Source: Gracilaria domingensis (lineage: Eukaryota > Rhodophyta > Florideophyceae > Gracilariales > Gracilariaceae). From it: a stretch of 64,000 bases of DNA. Location: positions 1 through 64,000 of the forward strand of contig VCMS01000182.1 in NCBI GenBank assembly GCA_022539475.1, read 5' to 3'. Made by a program: the position numbers and the translations under genes. The notes beneath the pieces are model-generated. The model saw only the letters and a list, made by a program, of their open reading frames with translations, searched no databases and had not been told where the DNA came from. Below, in pieces: positions 33,837-45,138 of the stretch (position 1 is the first letter of the stretch; each line of letters starts with the position of its first letter).

Positions 33837-34201
33837 TTTTACGCACTTTACGACCTTTTGTTGGGAAGTTGTGAAGCTGACAAACAAGCAGTAAACTTGT
33901 TTCGCTTCATGCTCTTTCTTTTATTGTGAACTCAGTTCAAAGCACTACGCAAGATTCAGATACATCTGTAACATTTTCTCATGACAGCGATTACGCTTTG
34001 CGTTCAAATCATAAAGGCATATAGTCGTGTCTGAAATCAATGCACATCACGAGATACATAAGGAAACGTTCTGCCGTTTTCACGCGACGACGAACTGCTG
34101 CACACAAAGCTTCCACGCATACAAACGCATATGCGCAAATAATTGGTCCAAAGATTATTCCACTTCTCGCACAGTAGACAGAGTGACCCCCTACTCTGAC
34201 A
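33837..34201 (-). repeat. 5' LTR of element A
   Basis: This 365-bp repeat matches 23932-24282 plus 29469-29482. The duplication atctc follows at 34202-34206. The adjacent internal sequence GGGTATCGGGTAAAAC (minus strand, 33836-33821) is where a primer-binding site should lie, but I cannot match it to a tRNA. Confidence 0.9.
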
Positions 34202-34206
34202 ATCTC

Positions 34207-37172
34207 CCGGTGAGCTATCGATCGATTCGGCAAACTATTCGGCCCTGGTGGAAAACTACGGAAGGTGCGCGTAACAACCGCAGCCGCACAACTCCACTCA
34301 AAATGAGCATCGCATATGACGGTACCTCCCCCGCCGCGATCACAACCACTCCAGCAGTTCATCTCCGGCAAGTCGACACTCGAGAAATCGTCCCACCACA
34401 CTTTCGTCTTCACAAAGATGCATAGACTTTGGCGAGCCACACCCGGTCACTTTAGGGGCGTATTTGTGACTGACTAAATTTAGTTTCCCGTAGAGCAACG
34501 CTATCAATCAAGCCAAATTGGATAGCCAAAAAGGGTAAAAGCCAAACTCTGATTTGACTATTTTCGCAAGCAGCTCTATCAGTCCAAAGCCAAAGTGTGA
34601 GAGTACGAGCTCCTTGACCATCTCCCGTACCCCTGCACCCAAGTTTGGCACACCACCCACCTCTGCACACAATTTTGTTCCATGAGCGAAATCTTCCTTC
34701 GATGAGAACTTCGAAATATTCAGTGAGAGCGGGCAGTGCGTTGTTCAAACTGCCGCTGCCGTGGTTTATTTAGTACAATATGTCGCAAAGTTCACTTCAC
34801 CCTAGGGTGGTAGCCCGGCATCTACAACTGTCCGTAGAAAGCAGTGTCATTGTTATGCCGACTATCTTTCGGAATCTTCAATCTATCCCGCTTAGAAGTT
34901 TTGGATTATCTTTCGCATTCCGTTGTCATGCGCACAGCCGTGGCTTTGTGGAAGTTAGCCGCATTGAAATTGGCGCCAATGTAGAACCAGAGTGCGACGT
35001 GTGTTCATGTGATTTACTGAACAGTAGACTTACGCTTGTAAACCTCATATTACATTCAAAGCAAGTATCAACATTAGATTACGTTGTCTTCTGTAGAAAC
35101 GTCGTGTCTTCCTCATTTCACTAAGAATTAGAAACTTGTTGTCCCGACTATAGATATGGGGCCAAAATATAGAACTTTGCCAAAACAAAGTTTAATCAAG
35201 ATTTATAGAAAATATATCCGTACTGGAGAGCACCGAAAAACCGCTTCGTTCTCAATGTTCTGTTGTAAAGTTTGTGTGGGTGAAACAATCGTATCTGTCA
35301 CTTAGAATCAAAATGAATTGCATTGCTGTATTCTAAATGTTCGCTAGCGTTTGAAAGCTTGCAAGATACTTGCCTACAATGCACATTTTTGAAAGCGGGA
35401 AGAAGTGTTTCATGAATACATTAACGTAGACGACGTAAATGTTTCTCCGAACATTTCAGTACACAAAAGTTTCTTTGATTTCTCTTGGCAGGCCCACATC
35501 TATGTTTAAAATTTGATTGTGTCGCAAAATTATATATAAGTAGTACTTAAAAGATATCATAAAGTTGTGCGACAATTACCGCATTGTTAACCAGTACAAA
35601 AATGTATATAATGCAAAAAGAGCTGTTCTGGAGCAAAATGTTCAACGTTTCTTTTAGTTCATCTTTTTACTGGCTGTGCAGTTAAAGCCAATACTTTTTT
35701 CATCTGTGTATCTTTTCATGAGCATCAAAATTGGACAGATAGATTGTAGTTCTTGAATATAGACAATGACATATTGCAGTTCTTCAACACGCTCGAAAAA
35801 GATTTAAAATAATGCGATAATACAATAACCAGCAACATTATATTATGCGTTTTACAGTCCTTACATGTGAACGCCATCTTTTTCAGCCAGACAGAACGGC
35901 ACGGGTGGTGACAAACCCAACTAGAGCAACACAAAAAATTCCCGAGATTACCAGCCTAAAAGATGATGCAGTATCTCAGTGATAAATTCAATAATTGAAC
36001 AACAAAACTGGAGCAACACGGCCTCTCTTACTGTGCACGCCAAAACCAACAACCGACGACAAAGACGAAAGCCGGGTAGCTAGCAGATGCACCGCACGAC
36101 CCAAGCCTGGGTAGAACAGAGGCGTCGGTACGAATAAAAGTTTCCCATGGTGAAAACTAGCCCAACAGAGGGCAACAAACTAAAACTTCAGAACAGAGAG
36201 AGAGAGGCCGAGCCCCCAGTAGAGAGAAGAAAAAAGTAGAGAAGATGCTTGATGGCAGAAAAGCACTAACCATGCTAAAGGGATAAAAGGATAGCCAGAT
36301 AAAGATGTTTTTAGTTGCTTTGTTGGCTAGTGATGGTTGTGGTAGTGGTAGTGGTTTGAAGGAAAATAGTCAAACGAGCCTCTGCCGCAGCTTCCATAAA
36401 CAAATCGAACCTTCAATTCCAGTGCAGTTTTGCAGGTCTCTCTTTGTGTAACTAAGGAGTACCAACATGTAACCAGAGTGCGGTTTGAAGACAAATTCCA
36501 TATTCACGTGCACAAAGCCATTTGGTTTACTAATCATATTCCCATCCACACTTTTTTTGGTACAAGCTACTCCTATTGAGACCTTGTCTCTAACTGACCA
36601 TATAGTTCACGAATTATCTATAGATCATTTCTTGCTGTCATTTTTCTACAGCAGGAGGAGTCTCAAAACGAGTTAAGTCTGAGACATGCCTTTTAAGGCT
36701 CGTGGGTTACGTACACTTTGCTCGGAATTTAGCTGGATTTATTGAGCAGTAATTGCTGACGAAAATAGAAGCGCGTGACCAGGGGACACAAATCCAAATT
36801 CATGAATACCCTACCAATCGTTTCTCCTTCGAGGTGTTCTCAGGCAACCCAATTTCACCGCACGTCACGTGATCAGTTAGGTTAAGGGACACGCCCCTGG
36901 TCCTCAACCCATTCTTTTTGTGTGGTGGGAATAGCTTCCCTTCTCCCATCTGGGACTGTCTGATATATGTCCCCCAATCGGGTCTTGTCTGGACGTATAA
37001 CTTTGGTCTGAATTTGTGCCTTGCTGTAGGCAGGGGGTGGAATAGCTCATGAGGTTGTCTACCGGGGATCTCACAGATTCAGCATAATGCATGGTTGGAA
37101 TATTGATGTTTGTGTTTTTGTACTGTGCCGCTAGGTGGAATGGGGACTCGCTTGATCTCCGCCAACGTCGCC
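34207..37172. other. largely non-coding, AT-rich
   Basis: Several frames of 60-115 codons exist (for example 34452-34748 minus and 34780-35124 plus) but none looks like a known protein or has supporting signals. No repeat pair was found within it. Confidence 0.4.
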
Positions 37173-37433
37173 ATGTCCTTGCTTTTATCTCCGTCTTCTC
37201 TTTCGCCGCCCGTCGTGTTTTCGCCTTCGACTTCTTTGCCGGAGCCGTTGGCCCTGCCCGGTCCTGCGCCGCGCCCGTTACCGCTTTCCGCTCCGACGCC
37301 CAGCAACATGGGGTCGGACAGTTCCATTCAATTCGTTCGCTTTCGTCCTGCTCGCTGCGGGAAAGGCGTGGCCACCTTCACTGTGGCTGCGCCTTTCACC
37401 TCTCCCCAGAGAGGTGAATTGATGTCCGGATGA
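37173..37433 (+). CDS. short Pro/Ser-rich ORF, possible first exon
   Basis: From ATG 37173 ('MSLLLSPSSLSPPVVFSPS') about 86 codons are rich in Pro, Ser and Leu, ending 'CGKGVATFTVAAPFTSPQRG'. The end overlaps a good splice donor (AGAGAG|GTGAAT near 37416). A matching acceptor (TTTATCTCACAG at about 37856) follows the minisatellite. It is followed by an open stretch to 37994 ('GFEEALLMVERLAHEPIW', 'LREKVRAIHDHLF'). The reading phases do not join cleanly with those exact sites, so the gene model is tentative. The function is unknown; it may be the start of a retroelement gag. Confidence 0.35.
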   Translation: MSLLLSPSSLSPPVVFSPSTSLPEPLALPGPAPRPLPLSAPTPSNMGSDSSIQFVRFRPARCGKGVATFTVAAPFTSPQRGELMSG

Positions 37434-37835
37434 TATCCCCAAGATAACCCATATTAGAATTACGAAACCTGAAGATGTCCATTTGATCTCCTCAAGATGT
37501 CCATAAGATGTACGTAAATGATGCTCAGATGATGCATGAAGTATACCCAAATGATAACCGCCTGATACGCATATGATGTACGAAGAGATGTCCGTTGGAT
37601 TTTGTGATGTCCAAATGATGCACCGTGGATTTCCGTACATCCATGGGACATATCTTCGTGCATCATATGAATATCTTTGGAATAGTTTTTGCACATCCAA
37701 AGGACATGCAAAGGGCATCAATTAGGCGCATCCAACGGGGTACCACGGCATATCATTGGGATATCCTGGATGCACAGAAGATAACCGACTGATATCCTAT
37801 AGATGTCCCTAAATTTCATCCGATGGACATCCATT
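37416..37835. repeat. degenerate minisatellite with 11-bp period
   Basis: About 35 imperfect units follow a GATGTCCNNAT-like consensus (for example GATGTCCATTT, GATGCTCAGAT, GATAACCGCCT). The first half reads GATGTCC on the plus strand, and past about 37640 it more often reads GGACATC, the reverse complement. Units are highly diverged, so the array is old. It may lie inside an intron. Confidence 0.75.
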
Positions 37836-37994
37836 GCGCATCACTTTATCTCACAGGGCTCCAGGGCCTATCTCCACGGCTTCGAGGAGGCCCTGTTGAT
37901 GGTGGAGCGTTTAGCGCATGAGCCTATATGGACGATTCTCGTTCAATTGAGGGAGAAAGTGCGTGCGATCCATGATCACCTCTTCCGCCATTAG

Positions 37995-39190
37995 ACCCCC
38001 TACTGCGATGTTGACTCATATATCCAATAAAAGATAATTTGCTTGTCCATTCATCGCGTTGTTTGCAACTACTACTTCACACTACATAAAACGTGACAAC
38101 GACAAAAAGAAAAAAAACATTCTATGAAAATAAAAAAGCAAATACTCATACAGCACTTTATTTGACGAACCGACTTTCTTCTTAGGACGTATCATTTGAG
38201 GACATGTTGCATCTCTCGTGCTCGCCTGAATACTTGCCGCAACAAACCAGACAAGCTGTGGCAACTGTATCCTGTCATCGTCCGATGACGATAACGGAAC
38301 GAGATTAAGTTCATTACCAACGGCTGCTTTGTTCTTCTTTTTGCTATTTTCTAGAAAACTGCTACTACTGTAGGCCATTTTTTGAGCCTTCTTTTGCATC
38401 TACTCTGTTTTTTAAGCTCTTTGTGTCTCTTCTCTGCTTCCGAGCCCACTTTGTACATTCGCGTTCGATTGTTTCGAAACAATGCTCCATTTCTTTCCCT
38501 AACGGGTTATTCAGTAGATGAGAATTCGTCAGCGCCAAGCAGAACCTGTAACACATTTTCATATTTGTTCTGTTCTAGATCTTCTTATTCCCAAACATTC
38601 TTTACCACTCTTAGAACCTTTCGAAATAATTTTTAACCAGAATGACATCTTGAAATATTGCTTCGTTACGATGATCTTCTTCAAACGACAGAATACTCTT
38701 CTTAGGCTTCTTTCTCATATATGTACACCATAAATACTGCCTCATACCTGTGTAGTCTTTATCCATTCAAACAGCCCATTTTAAGGTTACTTTTCAATTA
38801 AAACTGCGTTTTCGACAAGCGTGTTCTCTTTGTCTGGCCGAGATCCTGAAGTAAGATCACCCTGGTTGAGGAACTTTACTGGGCGCGACGGCGGCGACGG
38901 CGGCGCGCTAAGTAGTGAGCTCCGTAAAATTATTAAATAATATTAACTAAAAGACCCACTAGTTGTGGCAACCGCCTACGTGTAGTGGTCAACCTCCCAT
39001 CAGCTCCACCGTTTCCCACGAGTCGGTACTATCTCGATGGCAACCACTAGTTATTACTAGTTATATACTGGTGTGTACCAAGCAAACCGGTAAACGGGAA
39101 TTAGACTTAGTCCGTCCAAAGTCCTCATATATGAACGTTGCACTACATGTCCCCCACCTTAGGCGGCAATAAAACCTCGAAAAAAGCGGG
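37995..39190. other. intergenic; possible LTR remnant at 38960-39060
   Basis: Minus-strand frames at 38082-38562 (Lys/Ser-rich, with a frameshift) are not recognised. Around 38962 a phrase (GCCTACGTGTAGTGGTC) resembles, in reverse, the ACGTGTAGAGGTTGG segment of the 840-bp LTR described below, and it lies just ahead of an ORF X copy. Confidence 0.35.
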
Positions 39191-39946
39191 ATGGCGTCGA
39201 GCGAAAACGATATAAGTGCGGCGCTTCCCGGTCCCCCGGTATGTTCTTCTGCTTCTCCCGTCAACGACGTCCTTCTTGCTCCTGCAGGAACCGCACCTCC
39301 TCAGAGTACCGAACCCTCTCTCGCTCCTGCGATCAACTTTCCTCCGACACGGGAACTAGACCTCACTATGAGTGGCGTTCCACCGAACCAGCCCCCGAAC
39401 CAACAGCCATTCTCACAAGAGGTCTTCACCTGATTCCGATCCGTTCCACTCCCTCAACAGAGCTCCAACCCGTTCGCGGTGCAACAGAACAACGCCGCTG
39501 GATTCTTCGCGGAGCATGTCGTTCTCGCGGGGCCCGACGTCGGTTTTCACCCATGCGTGGTGTGCCCATCCTTCAACTTCGTTGTAGGGCTAAACCTGGA
39601 AACCCGGCGACATGCGAGACGTCTCCGGCTTGCGCCGTGGTTCCACCCCACTGTGATGTTTAACGAAACCCTTATCACTGAGTATTCCGATGTGCGCAAC
39701 ACCCTTCCAGCGGACCTGCCAGCCATGGTGACCACTTCGTGGGATTGGCGAACGCGAATCGCGATCCCTGTTCATCAGGTTGCACGAGAGAACCGGCAGT
39801 CCTGGGAAGAGTCCTACGCGAACTTCGTGTCGGTGGCTTACAAACGGCAAGGCCGGGCCCCCTTCGAGTTCCCAGTTTCACCGGAGATGGACTTCGACGT
39901 GTCCTATTACGGCACGGCGAGGAAATTAGTTACTGCGACGGCTTAG
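39191..39946 (+). pseudogene. repeat-family ORF X, copy 1
   Basis: ATG 39191 opens a frame of 251 codons with a single TGA (39431-39433). The N-terminus is Pro/Ser/Ala-rich and disordered ('PAGTAPPQSTEPSLAPAINF'). The C-terminal half holds the region shared with copy 2 at 58.0-58.9 kb: 'APWFHPTVMFNETLITEYSD', 'LPADLP' and 'SWDWRTRIAIPV'. The same disorder-then-domain layout in two diverged copies shows it was a selected protein of a repeat family, not random sequence. The family is unrecognised. A gag-like or antisense accessory protein of the gypsy C family is the most likely role (inference). Confidence 0.55.
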
Positions 39947-40585
39947 CGGAATTGGAAACTTTCGCCTGGCGAGGTATACCCGTTGCACGGCAGGAAACCA
40001 TGTGCTGGACACGACCGATTTTTGGGCTGATTTTCGCTATCTTCCGCAATGCTGGTGGTCCAATTTCCTTTAGAACTTCATCCGCCATGAGAGGCGGTCT
40101 CGATTTCAACTTGGGTATTTTGCTCCGTGAGATCCGCCACATCACGGCGGCGCGCCGACACGGTAGTTACCGTCTGTGTTCTCGTTTTGATAGTTGAGTG
40201 CACTACAACAAGATTATCGGACGAAATTAGTCAAAAATTCTGCAGAAATTGCGTATAAGACTATGTGCAAGCAATTAATTTCATTTCAATTTTTTGTATA
40301 CTGCGCTTTCATGTACTAGGGCTTTTTCTGCATTCAATGCAGAACAGATGACGTACGCCACGATTGTTATTATATGTTCACGAAATGAAAGTATCAGACG
40401 CATTACTTGTCGTCGTGTGAGGACATCATGTGATGTCCACCTGTGCCGTCATATTTACGTTCGCTAATTTTCTGCAAATACAGTAGAATAGTCATCATAA
40501 CTACGACTACCTAGTACAAAATTCACGTTATGGAATCGCGCGCATACATCTCGTCACCCACATACCACTTCAAGTTGCATCCTAC
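39947..40585. other. intergenic, no gene recognised
   Basis: The tail may extend ORF X in another frame up to about 40195. Nothing else is supported. Confidence 0.4.
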
Positions 40586-41412
40586 TTACAACAGTCCACG
40601 GCCACGACCCTCCTCTATCTCCGCATCTGCGAAAGACAACGCCCTTAACCCTTTCGCCACATCATCTGCCCCTTCCTCCTTCTTTTCCTCTTCCTCCACA
40701 TCCTCCCAGCTCCACTTCTTCTGATATCCCATAACGCTGCTTCCCTTCCACACCGGCTTAAGAGCACACCTGAACCCAACCATAGTCTTCCTCTTCTTCT
40801 CCATCTTCTCCTTCTTCTCCTTTCCAACCTTCGGCCTCACTTCATCCTCATCCACCTCTAGCTTCTCGCCACGATTGGCCTCTTCTCCCCGTACTTTGTC
40901 TTTCGGCCCCTCTTTTTTCTTTCATTCCCCGCAACAGTTTTATCGTCACCCAAACTCTTCTTAGTCGGCGCAAAGTCCCTCGCGTCCTCATCTGCATCCA
41001 CACTAGCCCCATCGACCCCTCCCCCAACCCCGAGCGCGTTCACAATCCTCAGCGCAGGATTCAGCGCAGTACTTCGGACTTTACGCACATCTTCCCGCTT
41101 TTCACTGAGTTCCTTCAGCTTCCTCTCCAGCTCCTGCACTCCACCCATCAACTACTTTTGCCCATTCTTCAATCCTCTCAGCTCCCTAGGAACAAATCCT
41201 GTGACCTTCTTCGTCAGTCGACGCCCGTCTTCACCTATGCGGGTCCAAATCGCCCCTGCGAACCCCAAAATCGCCATCGACCACCAGTTCAGCTTATACT
41301 TGTCCTCCCCTTCATCTCGCTCCGCAAAAATCCTCTTAATCTTTTTACGCAAACTCTCCACATTGCTGGGATCCCACGGCCACTCTACGTTTGAATGAGA
41401 CGTGCTGCTCAT
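40586..41412 (-). pseudogene. Lys/Glu-rich hypothetical protein, broken
   Basis: Start ATG 41412 ('MSSTSHSNVEWPWDPSNVES'). A hydrophobic segment 'WWSMAILGFAGAIW' follows, then a helical region ('RGLKNGQK', TAG at 41152-41154, 'MGGVQELERKLKELSEKRED'). A basic linker comes next, and after a frameshift near 40860 'VGFRCALKPVWKGSSVMGYQ' and an acidic tail. With one nonsense codon and one frameshift repaired it would be about 275 residues. No transposon hallmark is present, so it may be a decayed host gene, perhaps a membrane-anchored coiled-coil protein. The family is not recognised. Confidence 0.45.
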
Positions 41413-42142
41413 GATCAGATTTCAATGAGCGGGAACGTATCGGTAGCAAGAAGGAAAAGAAAAAGGAAAGAGAGGCAACCGAAGGTAACAGGAACGAAGG
41501 GGAACGGAAACGGAAGGGATCCAAAACGGAAGGGATCCGGAACGGGAGAAGACGAAACTCTATTCGTTCGTAGGCGTTCTCTGAAGTTACAACGGCGCCA
41601 AAACCCTGTTCTGTATGTACGCGCTTTACCCATCACTGCCTAGCACTCGTTCTTTTCCATGTGAAGCATTGTTTCTCAAAAATAATTTCATAAGTCCTAG
41701 CCCAATTCCCCAGTTTTCAACCATCTCCCCCTCTTCATATTACCAATTCATCATCATCCATGTACTTTATTCCTTACTTATATCACTATCTCGTCTCATA
41801 TCACTCTATAAAAACAACCAGTTTAGTCAATCGTATATGAAAATCATGTTCTTTACATGTTAGTAGCCTCCACTTTTAAAAAAGCGTAAAAGTAGAGGTG
41901 TTTCGTTATGTATTGTAATTCACAAACAGTCCACGTTCTAAAGAATAAATTTACCGCATCTATAACCATTCATAGCCACCTTTACTCTCCTTTGGTACGA
42001 ATTCAAAAACGAAACTGTTCCGCAATGGTCTTTCGCAATACACACCAAATACCGGAAATCCAGCTAAACAATCGACTGTGTTCTGTACGTCTCCAGCTGG
42101 ATGCTTTCCCACATGCAACGTACCTCACTTTCAACAGCTGCC
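41413..42142. other. intergenic, no gene recognised
   Basis: A small inverted repeat (CCTCCACTTTTA / TAAAAGTAGAGG, about 41868-41900) is the only structure noticed. Confidence 0.45.
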
Positions 42143-42982
42143 TGTAGAGCAATGTCTTTCCGCTATCGGATGCATCATGTCGCTCATAATGAGATGGTAC
42201 CTATGGCCGGTGACGTGGCGAAGTTAAGAAAACTTCCTTTAATTTTGGGCAATTTCTGTAGGGTTTCAACGGAGCCTTGATAGGTGAATTCTTTGTAGGA
42301 AGTGTATAGTAAGGGGAATAGTTGGCCACGTGTAGAGGTTGGCCTGCAGATAGTTGTGCCACGCCCGCTGGGAATTACCCCACCCCCTGACAGTGGGTTG
42401 TCTACGTGTAGAACCCTCGGGAGGTGTGCACCGTAGACATAGTAGTAATACATATTCTCGGGTGATCTCACCCTGGAGCCTCCAAGTAAATGGATAACTG
42501 AGTCCACACTCAAGGCGAATCCTGTTCAGGATCGGGCTATACTAGCTTGCTTCCTACGTAGGTTTACGACTCCAGTAGGAGAGTAACCACGACTAGTATC
42601 GGCAGTACTACACCTCAGAGTCACTAAGGAAGCACTTGTCTCGCCATCTTTGGATATTTGATTGTTTTTACGGCTGTTTCGGTTGTCTCTTTTCGTTTCT
42701 TGTTGTTTCTTGTTTTGTTCTTGTTGTTGATTCTTGTTGTTGTCACTCTGTTGAGTCTCGTTGTTTCTGACGCCTGTGAGTGCGTCGCTCCGCTGTCGGA
42801 CCTGTTCCCGCCGGTTGGCACGCTCCGTAGCTCCGCTCCGGTGGTTTCTACTCTGAGCTTCTCCCCGTTCACACAGTCCCTTTTTCTTTCCCTTTGTTCA
42901 GGTTCGGATCACAATCCATCTCTGGATCTGCACCGTTACTTGGATCCCACTTCTTTAGGTATAGCCAGTCCCCGTCTCCGGT
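42143..42982 (+). repeat. LTR-like repeat, left copy
   Basis: It starts TGTAGAGCAATG and is strongly similar to 58960-60050 throughout. Similarity stops at GTCTCCGGT. It contains a long T-rich block around 42650-42750. The internal TTTTGGTATCCCAACTTAG at about 43119 looks like a PBS-type start (TGGTATC) but lies 140 bp beyond the similarity end. Confidence 0.8.
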
Positions 42983-43313
42983 CTTACACGAGGCTTGTCA
43001 CTCGACTCGAGTACGGATAGAGGGTTCTAACGCTGGGTCTATCCCTAATAGGGAGCAGGACTTGGGCATCCTAGTGGAGATTCCTCTTTGCGTTTATCGC
43101 AGGGTTTTGCTCTATATTTTGGTATCCCAACTTAGAACGGTACAAGACCATAATTGGGTTTGTTGTGTTCATTGGAATCTGGACACTTGGAATTTACTTT
43201 TCGGGAGATTGACAGTTATAGCGCTTTCTTCGGATCGTGATTAGATTTCTCCCATCCCCTTTTCGGTAGTTCAGAAGTCTCGCGATTTCTAACGTAATTA
43301 TCCTGAAGTCCGG

Positions 43314-44831
43314 TTGGCTGTCTGCAATAGGCCACGCCAGGCCCGGTCCTCGAAAGGAATATCGGTTACTTCGAGCGCCCCTGCTCGTTCGGGTGGTGCG
43401 CGTTCAAGGACATCGCTCCCCGAACCGGGAAGTAATCGTGGAAACTCCGGGAACCAGGACGATCCATTTGATGGACAGGAGGTTGTAGAAATTCCTTCGC
43501 AGGCTGCACCGCAACCAGAGAAGAAAGATCCAGTCGTGGAGATACCCTCAACCGCACCGCCGGGAAAGCTCGACTCTCAGGAGTACAGTACCCTGGGCGC
43601 CCGCCTTAGCATCACTAATGCAGCGCATTTCTCTCTCATCGAGTTAGTCGAGGAGCTCCGCCGACAGGTTTATAAACTCCTGGATAAGGATGTCTCGGGA
43701 GAAGTCCGTACCCTGAGACAGGAGATGAATTCCCTCATGGAGTGCTTTGGTTCCCCAAGGGCATATGTAGAAGACTCTCGCCTCGCTAGAGAGGAAATGC
43801 GAACTAATATGGAGCGATTCCATGCACGTTTGGATACCCTTGAAGCCACCATTAGGACGGATGAGGAGACAAAAGCCGTCGAGCGAAGTTGTTCGGATGC
43901 CGAAAGTTCCATTCATCGTTCCAGTAGGAGGAGCCGTCGCAAGCACATGAAGGAATCCCGTAATTACTCGGATGTGTCTGACTCCGACTCGGGAAGTAGT
44001 TCGGACAGTTCGTCATGGTCGTTGTTCTCCGATTACTCGGATAATAGCCGCCGCCGGCGTTCCCGTTCGTCAAAGTCACGGTCTAAAGCTACCTTTACCT
44101 CTCAAGGGGCTATCCGCACTCGGAAGGAGGGAAAGAAGCATCATGGCTTGAAGGAGTTGAAGCCATCTAATCCGCTATATCAGAAGTTGCGTTCATATCG
44201 ATATTATCTACTTCAGAATACCTCCGAAGTTCGGACCTTAACAGGAACTGGAAAGGTTAGGGATTTTATCCGAAGACTCGGCGTTACTCTAAACAAGAGA
44301 GAGTTTACATAAGAAGACCCCACTCTGGTCCTGGACTTCCTCGCGAGGTTCGTGCAAGAAGCCGATATGCTCGGAATGAGTGAGGGACAGGCGTATGTAG
44401 CCCTCCCGTATTACCTCAACGGTCTGGCAGAAGATCAATTCAATTCCGTCCGCGGATCGTCAAGAGCCTGGGAAGGAGGAGTTGCGTGTTGGCCCGAAGC
44501 GGTACACTATCTCTTACGGTCATACGCTACTGGTCATTCTATCCAAAAGGCCACGTCAGCCCTGAGGGATACGAAACAACGTGCGGGAGAAACGAAAACC
44601 GCTTATTCAACGCGCCTGAATAAGGCTTTCCACCGCTGTGGTAATGTTCATCCGTCTGGAGAGAGATGCTCCATGTTCGTAGATGGGTCGGATCCCCAGA
44701 TACCGGCACTTGTAGCCCGATATCGGGAGGATAATAGAAAGATGACCTACCTTGAATTGGTACAATATGCCAAGCCGAAGGGGAAACGCTCCGAGCTCGG
44801 CGTCCCTCTAGGTCAAAGCCTCGGAAGGTAA
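43314..44831 (+). pseudogene. element C gag
   Basis: One frame of 505 codons has a single TAA (44310-44312). The N-terminal half is charged and disordered with a coiled stretch ('LIELVEELRRQVYKLLDKDV') and an SR-like region ('SRRSRRKHMKES', 'SDSDSGSSSDSSSWSLFSD'). The second half is a retrotransposon capsid: 'LDFLARFVQEADMLGMSEGQ', 'YYLNGLAEDQFNSVR', 'AVHYLLRSYATGHSIQKA', 'RAGETKTAYSTRLNKAF'. A CCHC-like knuckle remnant 'CYECYQFGHISTH' lies further on, near 45130. It builds the virus-like particle. The SR-like insert is unusual for a gag. Confidence 0.75.
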
Positions 44832-45138
44832 TACTCGCTGAAGAATCTGACTGTTCATCGGCCCAATATGATGGGAATGACTCCAATTTTGATCATGATA
44901 ACATCAGTCTCGTTGCTAGCAACCCCGACTCGATGGGTACTTCGGAAGTACTGTCCACGTCAGCTCCGTCATCGGAAACTGATCCTGCATTTTATGCACA
45001 GTAACAGCGAGTTCCTGCAGCACCTATTCCCTATGGAGGTCGTGGGATGAGATTCAGTCGCTCAGGATGGAGGGAAAACACCCCGCAGGGTCGCGATAGA
45101 GGTCCGTAGGACCAATCAACCTCAGTTATCTGCTACGA

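Larger units (their letters stand above)
23932..34201 (-). mobile_element. Ty1/copia element A (contains nested element B)
   Basis: This is a minus-strand copia retrotransposon with 365-bp LTRs flanked by the 5-bp duplication atctc (23927-23931 and 34202-34206). Its 3' LTR, on the left, is split by element B. After the split, the last 14 bases of the LTR and a purine tract (revcomp CTCGAGAAGGAG, 29483-29494) precede the internal region. The order gag, protease, integrase, RT, RNase H is typical of copia. All coding regions carry stops or frameshifts, so it is non-autonomous now. Confidence 0.9.

Noticed and set aside
37416-37835. CRISPR-like array
   Set aside because: Units are 11 bp, contiguous and degenerate, with no spacers; it is a minisatellite.
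39547-39881. minus-strand ORFs opposite ORF X copy 1
   Set aside because: Only the plus-strand frame is conserved with copy 2, so these are shadows.
42658-43020. hydrophobic protein in the left LTR, also at 59726
   Set aside because: It is a translation of the T-rich LTR block, duplicated because the LTR is duplicated.
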